Origin: a bacterium
Lineage (GTDB): Bacteria; Armatimonadota; Chthonomonadetes; Chthonomonadales; Chthonomonadaceae
Assembly (NCBI GenBank): GCA_021805405.1
Contig: JAJZFK010000369.1
Span: 1 to 14,692 of the forward strand
Length of the DNA stretch: 14,692 nucleotides
Direction: 5' to 3'
Shown here piece by piece: positions 6,885-14,023 of the stretch. A model generated the notes under the pieces. It did not search any database. It was given only the letters and a program-made list of their open reading frames with translations, and was not told where the DNA came from. Numbering within the stretch: position 1 is the first letter of the stretch; each line of letters starts with the position of its first letter. The translations under genes and the position numbers were made by a program.

Positions 6885-7886
6885 ATGGTTCGTTTGCGCG
6901 ATCCCGACGGAATAGCTCAGGCACTTGCAGACCCTTCGCGTCGTGCAATTCTGGAAACCTTGCGATTAGGGCGCAAGTCTGTAACGGAGTTGTGCGAGGT
7001 GACGGGATTAAAACAACCCAATCTTAGCAACCATCTCGCAAAGATGCGCCACCAGAATGTTGTTCGTGCGGAACGGTCGGGCAGGTTTATGTACTATTCC
7101 CTGGAGGCACCTTTTGCGGAGGTGTTGCTGCGCATGCATGCCATGGCTACGCTGGGGTTTGGTCGCAAAAATGAGGGGAATGGCACGGCAAGCGGTGAAC
7201 AACCGTCAGATTTGAATCACGCCAATGCAGGAGACCTCGCGGAGCAGCTCTTGTCCGGCCTTTTACAGGGCGATGAAGCTTCTTGCTCAGATCTACTAAA
7301 TTATATGTTGTCGTTAAAGTTTAGTATGACTAAGATCTACTTAGAGGTCTTTCAGCCTGCGATGCACAGTATTGGTGATCTTTACGAAATGGGACAAGTG
7401 GATGAGGCACATGAACATGTGGCTAGTGCGATAATTGAGCGGTTGATGGCTCGAGTGTCTGAAATCTATCACCCCAACATTCAGGGCGATAATAAGGCCA
7501 TAATGGGATGCGTTGCTGGAAACCTTCATTCGCTTGGTATTCGCATGCTGGCCGATTCACTAGACGCGATTGGCTGGAGGGTAACATTTGTGGGTGCCAA
7601 TGTTCCCACCACAAGTTTTGTGGAGTTGGTAGCCGTAGAGGCACCTAACCTTGTGGTGATCTCTATTGCGCTGCCCGAACAGATTGCAGAACTTCAATCA
7701 TTGCTCGCAGATTTGCGCGAACTGCGTGATAAAGGCCAAAGGTTTTGGACTGCACTTGGCGGTAACTATAACCCAGGGCAATCTGTCCCGGTACGGGCCG
7801 ACGAATTCATCGCACAAGACCTTGACGAATTTATGTCCAAGGTTTCCGAATTAACCGCGGCAGCTTCTGGTGAACGCACGATATAG
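6885..7886 (+). CDS. ArsR-type winged helix fused to CarH-like cobalamin-binding domain
   Basis: This is a 333-residue regulator. Residues about 8-85 form an ArsR-type winged helix (ALADPSRRAILETLRLG, then LKQPNLSNHLAKMRHQNVV, then a wing RSGRFMYYSL). A Gly/Ser/Asn-rich linker spans about 92-115. A helical bundle spans about 118-197, with IGDLYEMGQVDEAHEHVAS matching the bundle of CarH/LitR photoreceptors. A Rossmann-like cobalamin-binding domain spans about 204-325. Its lower-ligand His is His215 in GNLHSLG; VGANVP (236-241) and LGG (291-293) are further B12-domain motifs. The CarH Trp-x9-Glu-His motif is Tyr167-x9-Glu177-His178 here. Trp131 and His132 of CarH align with Tyr167 and Glu168, so the light-adduct His appears missing. 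The ATG is preceded by AGGAG at 11 bases. It probably binds adenosyl- or methylcobalamin and alters DNA binding. Light, cobalamin or redox could be the signal; targets are unknown. Confidence 0.88.
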   Translation: MVRLRDPDGIAQALADPSRRAILETLRLGRKSVTELCEVTGLKQPNLSNHLAKMRHQNVVRAERSGRFMYYSLEAPFAEVLLRMHAMATLGFGRKNEGNGTASGEQPSDLNHANAGDLAEQLLSGLLQGDEASCSDLLNYMLSLKFSMTKIYLEVFQPAMHSIGDLYEMGQVDEAHEHVASAIIERLMARVSEIYHPNIQGDNKAIMGCVAGNLHSLGIRMLADSLDAIGWRVTFVGANVPTTSFVELVAVEAPNLVVISIALPEQIAELQSLLADLRELRDKGQRFWTALGGNYNPGQSVPVRADEFIAQDLDEFMSKVSELTAAASGERTI

Positions 7887-7949
7887 CGATTTGATTTGAA
7901 TGCATGTTTCAGGCCCGAAGGCTTAGCGTAAAATGAACACTGATGCAAT

Positions 7950-7964
7950 AATAGTGCTACTATT
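7950..7964. repeat. Perfect short palindrome upstream of the prolyl isomerase gene
   Basis: AATAGT (7950-7955) and ACTATT (7959-7964) flank GCT. It lies in the 195-base gap between the cobalamin-binding regulator and the prolyl isomerase, about 118 bases before the latter's start. No T-run follows, so it is not a classical terminator; an operator is possible. The rest of the gap is AT-rich, with no confident promoter. Confidence 0.35.
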
Positions 7965-8049
7965 GTCTGGTCGGTTATGCGAAATCCTAAATTCCGAGCG
8001 TACATACGCCGAATATCATATTTGCAGTAATATATTAGAAAGTTTTTAG

Positions 8050-8067
8050 CGGAGTGATCTAACTCCG
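8050..8067 (+). promoter_or_regulatory. Hairpin abutting the ribosome binding site of the prolyl isomerase gene
   Basis: CGGAGT (8050-8055) and ACTCCG (8062-8067) form a perfect 6-bp stem with a 6-base loop. The 3' arm ends on the first base of the Shine-Dalgarno sequence GGGAGG (8067-8072), which is 9 bases before the ATG. In the mRNA it could affect ribosome access or transcript stability. Chance occurrence cannot be excluded. Confidence 0.35.
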
Positions 8068-8081
8068 GGAGGTCGAAGTAA

Positions 8082-9134
8082 ATGTCCAATAATGAAAGCC
8101 TCGACGCTAGTGCAACGTCTTCCGATGTTAAGCCGCGTCCTGCACGTAAGGCCGGGGTAACTGTTGCCCGTTCAACCACTGGCGGTGAGGCAACAAGACC
8201 ACGAGGATCGCGCGTGATGGTGGTTGCCGCAGTTGCGTTATGTGCCGGTGTATTGGCAGGAGCCGTGATGGCGCACTGGCGTGATACGCGGCCACAGCCG
8301 TTTGTATTTGTAAATAATGAAGTAATTACCAAAGCGGCATTTGAACATGAACTGGCGGCCGCGGCTGGAAATCAGGTTGCGCAGTCAGTCGCTGATAACA
8401 CACTCAAAACTCAGTTCCTTACACAGCAGGGAGTTATGCCAACTGCCCAGCAGATTGATGACAAAATTGCTCAAATTCAGAAGAACAATCCCAAGTTGGT
8501 AGCAAATTTGCCGGCTAATCACCAGACTATGGACGATTTGCGACAGCAGATAGCTATCTCCATGGGCATGCAAACTCTGCTCACCCAGGGCGTGACGGTT
8601 AGTGACTCGGATGTACAGTCATTTTACAAGCGCAATACAGATCCGCGCACGCCTCATGCACTGTTTTACAGGCCACCATCTGTACAGTGTGAAGTGATAG
8701 CCTGCCCCAACAAGACTGCGCTGAAAGCTGCAGAGGAGGCGCTCACTCATGGTGCCGACTTTGGATCAGTAGCCAAGCAGTATAGCCAGGATACCAGTAA
8801 AGCGAATGGCGGTTTGCTGCCACTTATTGTTCCTGGATCGTTAAGCGCTGCCCAGTACCCAGGTATGGAAAAGCAGATGTTCAACATGTCGGTTGGTGCT
8901 CAGACGAGCGGGTTTAAATGTGCTGGACATTTATGGATAATTCGTTGCCTTGGTCATACCGCTTCGCTTACCATTCCGTTTGCTCAAGCCCAGACACTTT
9001 GCCAGCAGGATGCGCTGTTGCTCAAGGGCAACCAGATAAATGGTCAGCGAGTTCAAGGTGAACTTGTTGCGTTTGCGAAAAAGGCACGTATCATAAGCGC
9101 CGATCCCAACTACCACATTAATATTGGTAGCTAA
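8082..9134 (+). CDS. Membrane-anchored parvulin-type peptidyl-prolyl isomerase / SurA-like chaperone
   Basis: The protein has 350 residues. A polar, basic N-terminal tail (1-44) is followed by one hydrophobic helix (about 45-65), which suggests a type II anchor with the bulk outside the cytoplasm. Residues about 72-185 are a helical, Gln-rich chaperone-like region (VNNEVITKAAFEHEL resembles the start of SurA/PrsA N-domains). Residues about 199-293 form the parvulin domain, with the signature HGADFGSVAKQYSQD, then GGLLPLIVPGSL, then MFNMSVGAQTSGF and GHLWIIRCLG. It should assist folding of exported proteins by cis-trans isomerisation of prolyl bonds. GGGAGG at 9 bases supports the start. It is 195 bases from the upstream regulator gene in the same direction; shared transcription is possible but not evident. 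It is not a lipoprotein, as no lipobox is present, unlike PrsA of Gram-positives. Confidence 0.86.
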   Translation: MSNNESLDASATSSDVKPRPARKAGVTVARSTTGGEATRPRGSRVMVVAAVALCAGVLAGAVMAHWRDTRPQPFVFVNNEVITKAAFEHELAAAAGNQVAQSVADNTLKTQFLTQQGVMPTAQQIDDKIAQIQKNNPKLVANLPANHQTMDDLRQQIAISMGMQTLLTQGVTVSDSDVQSFYKRNTDPRTPHALFYRPPSVQCEVIACPNKTALKAAEEALTHGADFGSVAKQYSQDTSKANGGLLPLIVPGSLSAAQYPGMEKQMFNMSVGAQTSGFKCAGHLWIIRCLGHTASLTIPFAQAQTLCQQDALLLKGNQINGQRVQGELVAFAKKARIISADPNYHINIGS

Positions 9135-9172
9135 GTTGCACTTCGCGGTGTAGTGCATGAAGATGCTGCCGT

Positions 9173-9994
9173 TTACCGGCGGTCCCGCCAATGCGGGGTC
9201 GCCACGTCTCGGTGGTTAGGCATGAATTGTTCACCGGCTAACCGGGAGTTTATCCGACGGTAAAGGTCGTAGACCGGGGAGGTGCCTCCTCCCCCTTTCA
9301 GCAATGTGGAAAACTCTTGCCGGGCGTTTACCCTCACTGCACTCTGCAGACTATCCAGATCGTTTTCAAGGTCGTTTGCAGCTTGTCGCATCCACGTCTT
9401 TGCACTAACCAGCGATTCCATCCTCATTAAACGAGGCACTGAAAACTGAACGAATGCCTCCGGAAGCCGTTCTCCACAAAACTCATATTGAATGGCTACG
9501 TGCAGGTATTGGAAGGTACCTAACGCCGCTGCCAGGTGTGCAAGGCCTGGTTGAAAGATAATCGGTCGGAAGTAGCTGCTGCATATTTCGCCTTGTGGCG
9601 TAATCCACAACGTGCGGTTCATGTCTTTTAACAGTGCGGATACTTCGCGTAGAAATGAACTGGCTCCCCCGATCGAACTTCGATCAACACCGATAACGCC
9701 CATCCTCTTGAAAATCGCATAACGCCGTAGCTGCACTGCATCCATAACCCCGTAGCTTTCGCCTCCAATAAGTTGTGCATCAAGCCAGCCACCAATCAAT
9801 AAATCCCACCAGCTAGAGTGGTTCAAAACGACGACAAGGGGACCCTGCGCGTCGGTCAATCTGGAAGGAGCGGTTCCGCGAATGTGGATAGCATGAAAGC
9901 TTCGACGTAGTACGTACGCAGTGTACTTAAGAAAATATGAGCGCAACAATGGTGAGTACTGTGGTTTTGACGGCACGAGCTCGTTGGCTTTCAT
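9173..9994 (-). CDS. PlsC-like lysophospholipid/glycolipid acyltransferase
   Basis: This 273-residue member of the PlsC acyltransferase superfamily has the catalytic NHSSWWD (HX4D, His59 and Asp64), block II GVIGVDR (about 99-105), a variant block III TPQGE (about 132-136, usually FPEGT) and block IV FQPGLAHLA (about 147-155). The NHSxWWD and PQGE forms recall the branch that includes the carotenoid acyltransferase CruD rather than standard PlsC, so the acceptor may be a glycolipid or glycosylated carotenoid. The ATG at 9994 was chosen because AGGAG lies 6 bases upstream; a TTG five codons earlier would place that ribosome site inside the gene. It is last in the minus-strand cluster, 125 bases after the heptose-phosphate kinase gene. 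It is likely a peripheral inner-membrane enzyme. The superfamily is secure, the substrate is not. Confidence 0.85.
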   Translation of the reverse strand: MKANELVPSKPQYSPLLRSYFLKYTAYVLRRSFHAIHIRGTAPSRLTDAQGPLVVVLNHSSWWDLLIGGWLDAQLIGGESYGVMDAVQLRRYAIFKRMGVIGVDRSSIGGASSFLREVSALLKDMNRTLWITPQGEICSSYFRPIIFQPGLAHLAAALGTFQYLHVAIQYEFCGERLPEAFVQFSVPRLMRMESLVSAKTWMRQAANDLENDLDSLQSAVRVNARQEFSTLLKGGGGTSPVYDLYRRINSRLAGEQFMPNHRDVATPHWRDRR

Positions 9995-10000
9995 TGCAAA

Positions 10001-10024
10001 CTCCTGCAAACCTGCATGTGCAGG
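10001..10024 (-). promoter_or_regulatory. Alternative hairpins over the acyltransferase ribosome binding site
   Basis: On the plus strand CCTGCA occurs twice (10003-10008 and 10011-10016), followed by its complement TGCAGG (10019-10024). In the minus-strand mRNA the 5' arm (10024-10019) can pair either with the proximal copy, as a compact hairpin, or with the distal copy, which overlaps the Shine-Dalgarno AGGAG (10005-10001). The two pairings exclude each other, the geometry of a translational switch. Confidence 0.35.
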
Positions 10025-10117
10025 CGCCTCATCTGTTAAGTGTTAAACCGTGCGAAAGAGAGACTCATCCTACTTAGTTGAGAGCTGTACACGTAGGAGC
10101 GTGAATAACACCCGCCA

Positions 10118-10132
10118 CACTACTCTGTAGTG
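10118..10132. repeat. Hairpin across the kinase gene stop codon
   Basis: CACTAC (10118-10123) and GTAGTG (10127-10132) form a perfect 6-bp stem with a 3-base loop, spanning the stop codon of the heptose-phosphate kinase gene. There is no T-run on the minus-strand transcript, so it is at most a weak pause or processing site before the acyltransferase. Confidence 0.3.
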
Positions 10133-11118
10133 CTTGTAGTACCGGCGTGAACTGCACGCGCAAGTTCTGCGTAGGTAACGGCGGCTACCCCGGTCTTTCG
10201 TACCGCACAGGCTCCTGCGTGGTTTGCGATCATGGCGGCAACTGGAGCGGGCGAGCCGCCGGCGAGAGATAGCGCAAACGCTGCCATTGTAGTGTCGCCA
10301 GCCCCTGCCACATCGTAGACCTCTACGGTATTCGCCTCAACAAAGGTGTAACCATCTTCCGCTGTCCAGCAGGCGAGGCCAACCGGGCCAAGGGTGATGA
10401 GCAGGGCTTGCACGCCTAACTGGCTTCTAAGGTCCTCGCCTTGCAATTTTAACGCAGGACCAGGTGGCTCTAGTGGGCCCAACAGTGCTTCAGCTTCACC
10501 ATGGTTAAGCGAAAGCGCTGCCGCACCTCTAAACCAGCTAGCACTGGATGGCTTAGGGTTGACGTAAACTGGCTTACCGGCCTTTCGACAATACGCCATC
10601 ACCTCTTCGGCCAGCTTGGCAGTGAGACAGCCTTTACGATAATCTGACACGAGGAGCGCAGATGACCGGTCGACAGACGATTTTACTGCCGCAACCAGCG
10701 TCAGGAGGCTAGCTTCGTTAGGCGCGCATGTAGTTTCGCGGTCTACGCGCACTACCTGTTGGCTATGCGCTACAATGCGGGTCTTGCGGGTGGTTGGCCT
10801 TGCACCTTCAACTGTTAGACCATCCGTACCCACTCCCATGCGGCCCAGTGATTCGCGTAGCCTAGCCCCCATTTCGTCCTCGCCTACCAGTCCTATAACA
10901 TCAGAACTCGCGCCCATCGCGCGCACGTTCGCCGCAACATTAGCAGCACCACCAGGTTGCCAGTCTTCCGCCTGTACTTCTACAACCACAACCGGCCCTT
11001 CAGGCGAAATTCTTCGGACGATACCACGGAGGTATTCGTCTACCATGAGGTCGCCCAGTACTGTAAGGTGCAGGGACGAGAAATCTGGTAACAGGATTGA
11101 GCGGGACTGATATGCCAT
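10120..11118 (-). CDS. rfaE1: D-glycero-beta-D-manno-heptose-7-phosphate kinase (HldE/RfaE kinase domain)
   Basis: This 332-residue PfkB/ribokinase-fold protein matches the N-terminal half of HldE, which phosphorylates heptose 7-phosphate at C1 in ADP-heptose synthesis for outer-membrane or S-layer glycans. GDLMVDEYLRG (about 22-32) followed by RRISPEGPV is characteristic of the HldE group. PGGAANVAANV (about 55-65) is the ribokinase substrate loop, TTRKTRIVAHSQQVVRVDRE fits HldE, DYRKG is at about 159-163, and catalytic Asp275 is in DVAGAGDT. The cytidylyltransferase half of E. coli HldE is absent, so a separate partner is expected elsewhere. The ATG at 11118 follows AGGAG at 11 bases; starting further upstream would overlap the preceding gene. 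The site lies in a small GGAG-AAAG-CTCC hairpin (11133-11122). The closely related ADP-sugar or other PfkB kinases are the alternative. Confidence 0.82.
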   Translation of the reverse strand: MAYQSRSILLPDFSSLHLTVLGDLMVDEYLRGIVRRISPEGPVVVVEVQAEDWQPGGAANVAANVRAMGASSDVIGLVGEDEMGARLRESLGRMGVGTDGLTVEGARPTTRKTRIVAHSQQVVRVDRETTCAPNEASLLTLVAAVKSSVDRSSALLVSDYRKGCLTAKLAEEVMAYCRKAGKPVYVNPKPSSASWFRGAAALSLNHGEAEALLGPLEPPGPALKLQGEDLRSQLGVQALLITLGPVGLACWTAEDGYTFVEANTVEVYDVAGAGDTTMAAFALSLAGGSPAPVAAMIANHAGACAVRKTGVAAVTYAELARAVHAGTTSTTE

Positions 11119-11168
11119 AGCGGAGCTTTCTCCTACACAATAGTATATTGGTGATTCAGAACCACATG

Positions 11169-12014
11169 TCATGTCATGCACGGTGATGATGTGGCTCCAG
11201 CTGCCACACTGCGCACGCGTGTCGAAGGGTCCCACCGCATCTGCGCAAGCGTCCGAACAGCAGAACTATTTTCCGGAAACTGTACGAGCTGACTGCAAGC
11301 TAGTACCTTTATATCCCGAGGTGCGGAACGCGCGAGATAAACTAACTCATGAACGATTTGCTCCAGCGGCAGGTTGGGCCTGTCCTGCAGCAAGGTAGTG
11401 CGAACATCACTGCGCACGGGAAGGCAGAGGCACGCCGCGCGATATAGCCATACCGAACATTCCTTTTGTTCGCCCGCTTCCAGATGTGCGGCCGCTGCAC
11501 GAATCGAGTTGTTTAACCGGTCGGTTCGTTTTGTTGCCAGCGTCGCTAACCAGGCCGCCCCTTCCTGTCTGCGCGAAATGTCCCGCAATGCCTCGTGCAT
11601 GCGTTGTGGAAAGGCCACTGCGTAAGCGGCCCAGTTCATAAGCCATACGCACCGTCGCTCAGTTAATGTTAGCGGTTTTCCTAACCTCTTGTAGAAGCAT
11701 ACACCGTAACAGGCATCGTGTGTTGGGTGCGCGCAGGGTGAAATCTGCGTTGCTGGCCAAAGCTCATCCACGGGCCAAACAGTGTCGTCCGTCGAAAGGG
11801 CAGAGGAGAGCTGGTGCTCCGATATATGGAGCCCGATGCCAATAGCGTCCAATGCTGTGAACGCGCATTCCTGAATATCACTGGTTAAAGCCGGCTCGTC
11901 ACCTCGGTGAAGGGGAGCCAACATAACCATTTTAAATTCCTGCAAGTCGCATGCTTCATGCCCTGTTGCAGCCAAATGCGCAAAGATCTGCGCAATGAGT
12001 TCATCATATGTCAA
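11169..12014 (-). CDS. Unrecognised protein with Cys/His cluster and possible C-terminal HEAT-like motif
   Basis: I do not recognise this 281-residue protein. It is soluble, mostly helical in appearance, and Ala- and Leu-rich, with no signal peptide. A cluster of possible metal ligands lies at Cys94, His96, His99, Cys102 and Cys106, in a Trp-rich neighbourhood (Trp80, Trp86). The second half (about 125-250) reads as amphipathic helices, and the end, WDPSTRVRSVAAGA (about 261-274), resembles one HEAT repeat unit. Translation probably starts at TTG (12014), which overlaps the rnc stop by 11 bases and is preceded by GGAG at 7 bases. The ATGs in that overlap are in another frame. It lies between rnc and the heptose-phosphate kinase gene, 50 bases upstream of the latter, so it belongs to the same transcript. 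Codon reading is uninterrupted, so it is not a decayed gene. Confidence 0.7.
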   Translation of the reverse strand: MTYDELIAQIFAHLAATGHEACDLQEFKMVMLAPLHRGDEPALTSDIQECAFTALDAIGIGLHISEHQLSSALSTDDTVWPVDELWPATQISPCAHPTHDACYGVCFYKRLGKPLTLTERRCVWLMNWAAYAVAFPQRMHEALRDISRRQEGAAWLATLATKRTDRLNNSIRAAAAHLEAGEQKECSVWLYRAACLCLPVRSDVRTTLLQDRPNLPLEQIVHELVYLARSAPRDIKVLACSQLVQFPENSSAVRTLAQMRWDPSTRVRSVAAGATSSPCMT

Positions 12015-12720
12015 CCGGAATCTCCAACGTGGTGTTGTCGATAAGGGCCTTGATAGCTTCCCTGGCAGCGAGCTGTTCAGCTTCTTTTTTGCTTTTTCCA
12101 GAACCCGTTCCCAGGGCTACACCGCGTAGGTACACCTCTACAAGAAAAGTTTTATCATGATCTTGTCCGGTTTCCTGAATAGTTTTATACTGTGGTAGTA
12201 CCTGAAAAGTGGACTGAACGTGTTCCTGTAGTGCGGATTTGTAGTCGCCCCTAAGGGTATCGTTTTGAGCTTCAGCGATGGCTGGTGCAAGCAGCCTACG
12301 CACCAGTTCTGCTGCCACTGTGAGCCCCTGATCAAGGTATACGGCTCCAACAACTGCCTCAAAAGCATCGGAAAGAATGGAGTTTCTTGCTCGACCACCT
12401 GTGTTTTCAACCGTTGGGCTAAGGAGTACAAACTCGGCTATACCGCACTGTCGTGCAGCAGCAGAGAGGCGGGCTTCGCTCACAGTGAAGGCTCTCAACT
12501 TTGCAAGAGTTCCCTCGTTAGCATCAGGAAAGAGCTGGTAGTAGGTCTCGCCTATTACCAACCCAACCACTGCGTCTCCCAGGAACTCAAGCCGCTCGTT
12601 ACTAGGTAGTCGCTGTTCTGCTTCCATCGAGCGGTGGGTAAGCGCACGCAGCAACATTGCCTCGTCTTGAAACCGGATATTGAGCTGCTTTTGCAGGCGT
12701 TCCAGGTCTAGCTGTTCCAC
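12004..12720 (-). CDS. rnc: Ribonuclease III
   Basis: RNase III cleaves double-stranded RNA in rRNA processing and mRNA turnover. The protein has 238 residues when started at the GTG at 12720, one base after the stop of the aminotransferase gene. A longer frame would overlap that gene by about 100 bases and exceed the family's usual 225-240 residues. The signature NERLEFLGD is at about 41-49 (Glu45 and Asp49), and the second metal-binding set is SDAFEAVVGAVYLD with Asp118 and Glu121. A double-stranded RNA-binding domain follows (about 159-227) with the expected DYKSALQEHVQ start and GSGKSKKEAEQLAAREAI end. All catalytic acids are present. The 1-base gap to the aminotransferase and 11-base overlap with the next gene imply translational coupling in a single operon. 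Whether it autoregulates by cutting its own leader cannot be judged here. Confidence 0.96.
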   Translation of the reverse strand: MEQLDLERLQKQLNIRFQDEAMLLRALTHRSMEAEQRLPSNERLEFLGDAVVGLVIGETYYQLFPDANEGTLAKLRAFTVSEARLSAAARQCGIAEFVLLSPTVENTGGRARNSILSDAFEAVVGAVYLDQGLTVAAELVRRLLAPAIAEAQNDTLRGDYKSALQEHVQSTFQVLPQYKTIQETGQDHDKTFLVEVYLRGVALGTGSGKSKKEAEQLAAREAIKALIDNTTLEIPVDI

Positions 12721-12721
12721 C

Positions 12722-13918
12722 CTATTCCAGTTTTTGTAGCGCAAGTGCCATACGTTCCAATCCTGCAGATATGTTCTTTTCCGAGGTCGCATATGAAAGG
12801 CGAACGTAGTTATCCGCGCCAAAGCCGGAACCCGGGACCACTGCTACGTCTGCGGTGTCAAGGAGGTAATCAGTTAAAGCGTCGCTACCGGAAATCACAA
12901 TTTCTTCATAGCGCTTTCCATAGATTGCGGAAACGTCCGGGAATGCGTAAAACGCACCGCCAGGCATCGAACACGAAATGCCGGGCATCTCGTTCAATAG
13001 GCGGACTATGAGGTTGCGGCGATGTTCGAAATGGGTACGCATCTCTTCTACAACTTCAGGGTTTTTGGTGAGAGCAGCCACAGCCGCTTTTTGCGCAATT
13101 GAGGTTGGGTTCGATGTTGATTGGTCTTGAATGCGGCCCATGGCGGCTATCAATTCATCGTCCGCAGCTGCCGCGTAGCCAATACGCCAACCCGTCATAG
13201 AGTATGCCTTGGAACAACCGTTTACGGTTATGGTGCGGTTAAATATATCACTGCCCAAAGCGCCTGGGCTAATGTGTTCGTTACCATCGTAAACCAGCTT
13301 CTCGTAGATCTCATCGCTAATCAGGTAGAGATCATGTTGAATGCATAGTGCTGCAAGGTCTTTCACTTGTTGTCGCGACGCAACTCCACCTGTTGGGTTA
13401 GAAGGCGAGTTCAGAATGATCGCTCGGGTTTTAGGGGTAATCGCGGCAAGCACTACGTCACGCGTTGGCACGAAATTTTCAGCCGCGGTGGTTCCCACTA
13501 TGACCGGTTTGCCACCCGCGAGCTTTACCATCTCGGGGTAGCTTACCCAATATGGAGCAGAGATGATCACCTCATCGCCGTCATCCAGCATTGCTTGAAA
13601 GATATTGTATAGGGAGTGTTTGGCTCCGCATGAAACAATAATTTGTGAAGGCTTGTACTGCAGCCCATTGTCGTGGCTAAGCTTTGCAGCAATGGCCGCC
13701 TTAAGGTCCACATCGCCTGAGCTCGGCGTGTATTTGGTATATCCGGCATGTAGCGCGTCTATTGCCGCCTGTTTTATGTGATCCGGAGTATCAAAATCCG
13801 GTTCACCGGCGCCAAAACCTATTACGTCGCGCCCCGCAGCCTTGAGGGCCTTTACCCGCGCTGTAATTGCCAGAGTAGGCGAGGGAGCTGCGTTGCGCGC
13901 TCGCTGTGAAATCGCCAT
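12722..13918 (-). CDS. aspC: Pyridoxal-phosphate aspartate-type aminotransferase (class I)
   Basis: This 398-residue fold-type I aminotransferase is of the AspB/AspC (I-beta) kind found in many bacteria. The PLP lysine is Lys237 in SKAYSMTGWRIGY. Other cofactor residues are Asn174 in SPSNPTGG, Asp202 and Tyr205 in SDEIY, and Arg245. The substrate carboxylate Arg is Arg373 in YVRLSY. The N-terminus PSPTLAITARVKALKAAGRDVIGFGAGEPDFDTP is typical of this subgroup. It should interconvert aspartate and 2-oxoglutarate with oxaloacetate and glutamate. Some relatives also act on prephenate or aromatic amino acids, which sequence alone does not exclude. The ATG is preceded by AAAGGA about 10 bases away. 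It is first of the tight cluster leading into rnc and is 105 bases downstream of the zinc-ribbon protein gene; the gap holds a small hairpin. Confidence 0.94.
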   Translation of the reverse strand: MAISQRARNAAPSPTLAITARVKALKAAGRDVIGFGAGEPDFDTPDHIKQAAIDALHAGYTKYTPSSGDVDLKAAIAAKLSHDNGLQYKPSQIIVSCGAKHSLYNIFQAMLDDGDEVIISAPYWVSYPEMVKLAGGKPVIVGTTAAENFVPTRDVVLAAITPKTRAIILNSPSNPTGGVASRQQVKDLAALCIQHDLYLISDEIYEKLVYDGNEHISPGALGSDIFNRTITVNGCSKAYSMTGWRIGYAAAADDELIAAMGRIQDQSTSNPTSIAQKAAVAALTKNPEVVEEMRTHFEHRRNLIVRLLNEMPGISCSMPGGAFYAFPDVSAIYGKRYEEIVISGSDALTDYLLDTADVAVVPGSGFGADNYVRLSYATSEKNISAGLERMALALQKLE

Positions 13919-13952
13919 GATAAATAGATCCTTTCTCTCTGTCCCGGTGGCA

Positions 13953-13971
13953 GCAGGTGGTTTAATCCTGC
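13953..13971 (-). promoter_or_regulatory. Small hairpin in the leader of the aminotransferase gene
   Basis: GCAGG (13953-13957) and CCTGC (13967-13971) form a perfect 5-bp stem with a 9-base loop, about 35 bases upstream of the aminotransferase ATG. No T-run follows on either strand. I looked for a T-box or amino-acid leader and did not find one. The function, if any, is unknown. Confidence 0.25.
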
Positions 13972-14023
13972 CCGCTCGCTATTTCGGTCACGCGTAAACT
14001 GTTCTGCGCGTTCCTCTACTAAA

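Noticed and set aside
7908..7930. Terminator after the cobalamin-binding regulator gene
   Set aside because: AGGCC-CGAA-GGCTT is a short stem with one G-T pair and no T-run follows, so I do not call it a terminator.
7766..8332. A 188-codon minus-strand open frame spanning the regulator and isomerase genes
   Set aside because: It is antisense to two well-supported genes, has no recognisable domain and reads as a shadow of their codon use.
10775..11110. A plus-strand open frame antisense to the heptose-phosphate kinase gene
   Set aside because: Ser/Pro/Thr-rich low-complexity translation typical of an antisense shadow, with no ribosome site or family features.
11119..11235. Longer start for the heptose-phosphate kinase
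   Set aside because: It would overlap the upstream gene by about 66 bases, and the family begins near the ATG at 11118, which has AGGAG upstream.
12721..12822. Longer start for RNase III
   Set aside because: It overlaps the aminotransferase gene in another frame; the GTG at 12720 gives the usual length and sits one base after the preceding stop.
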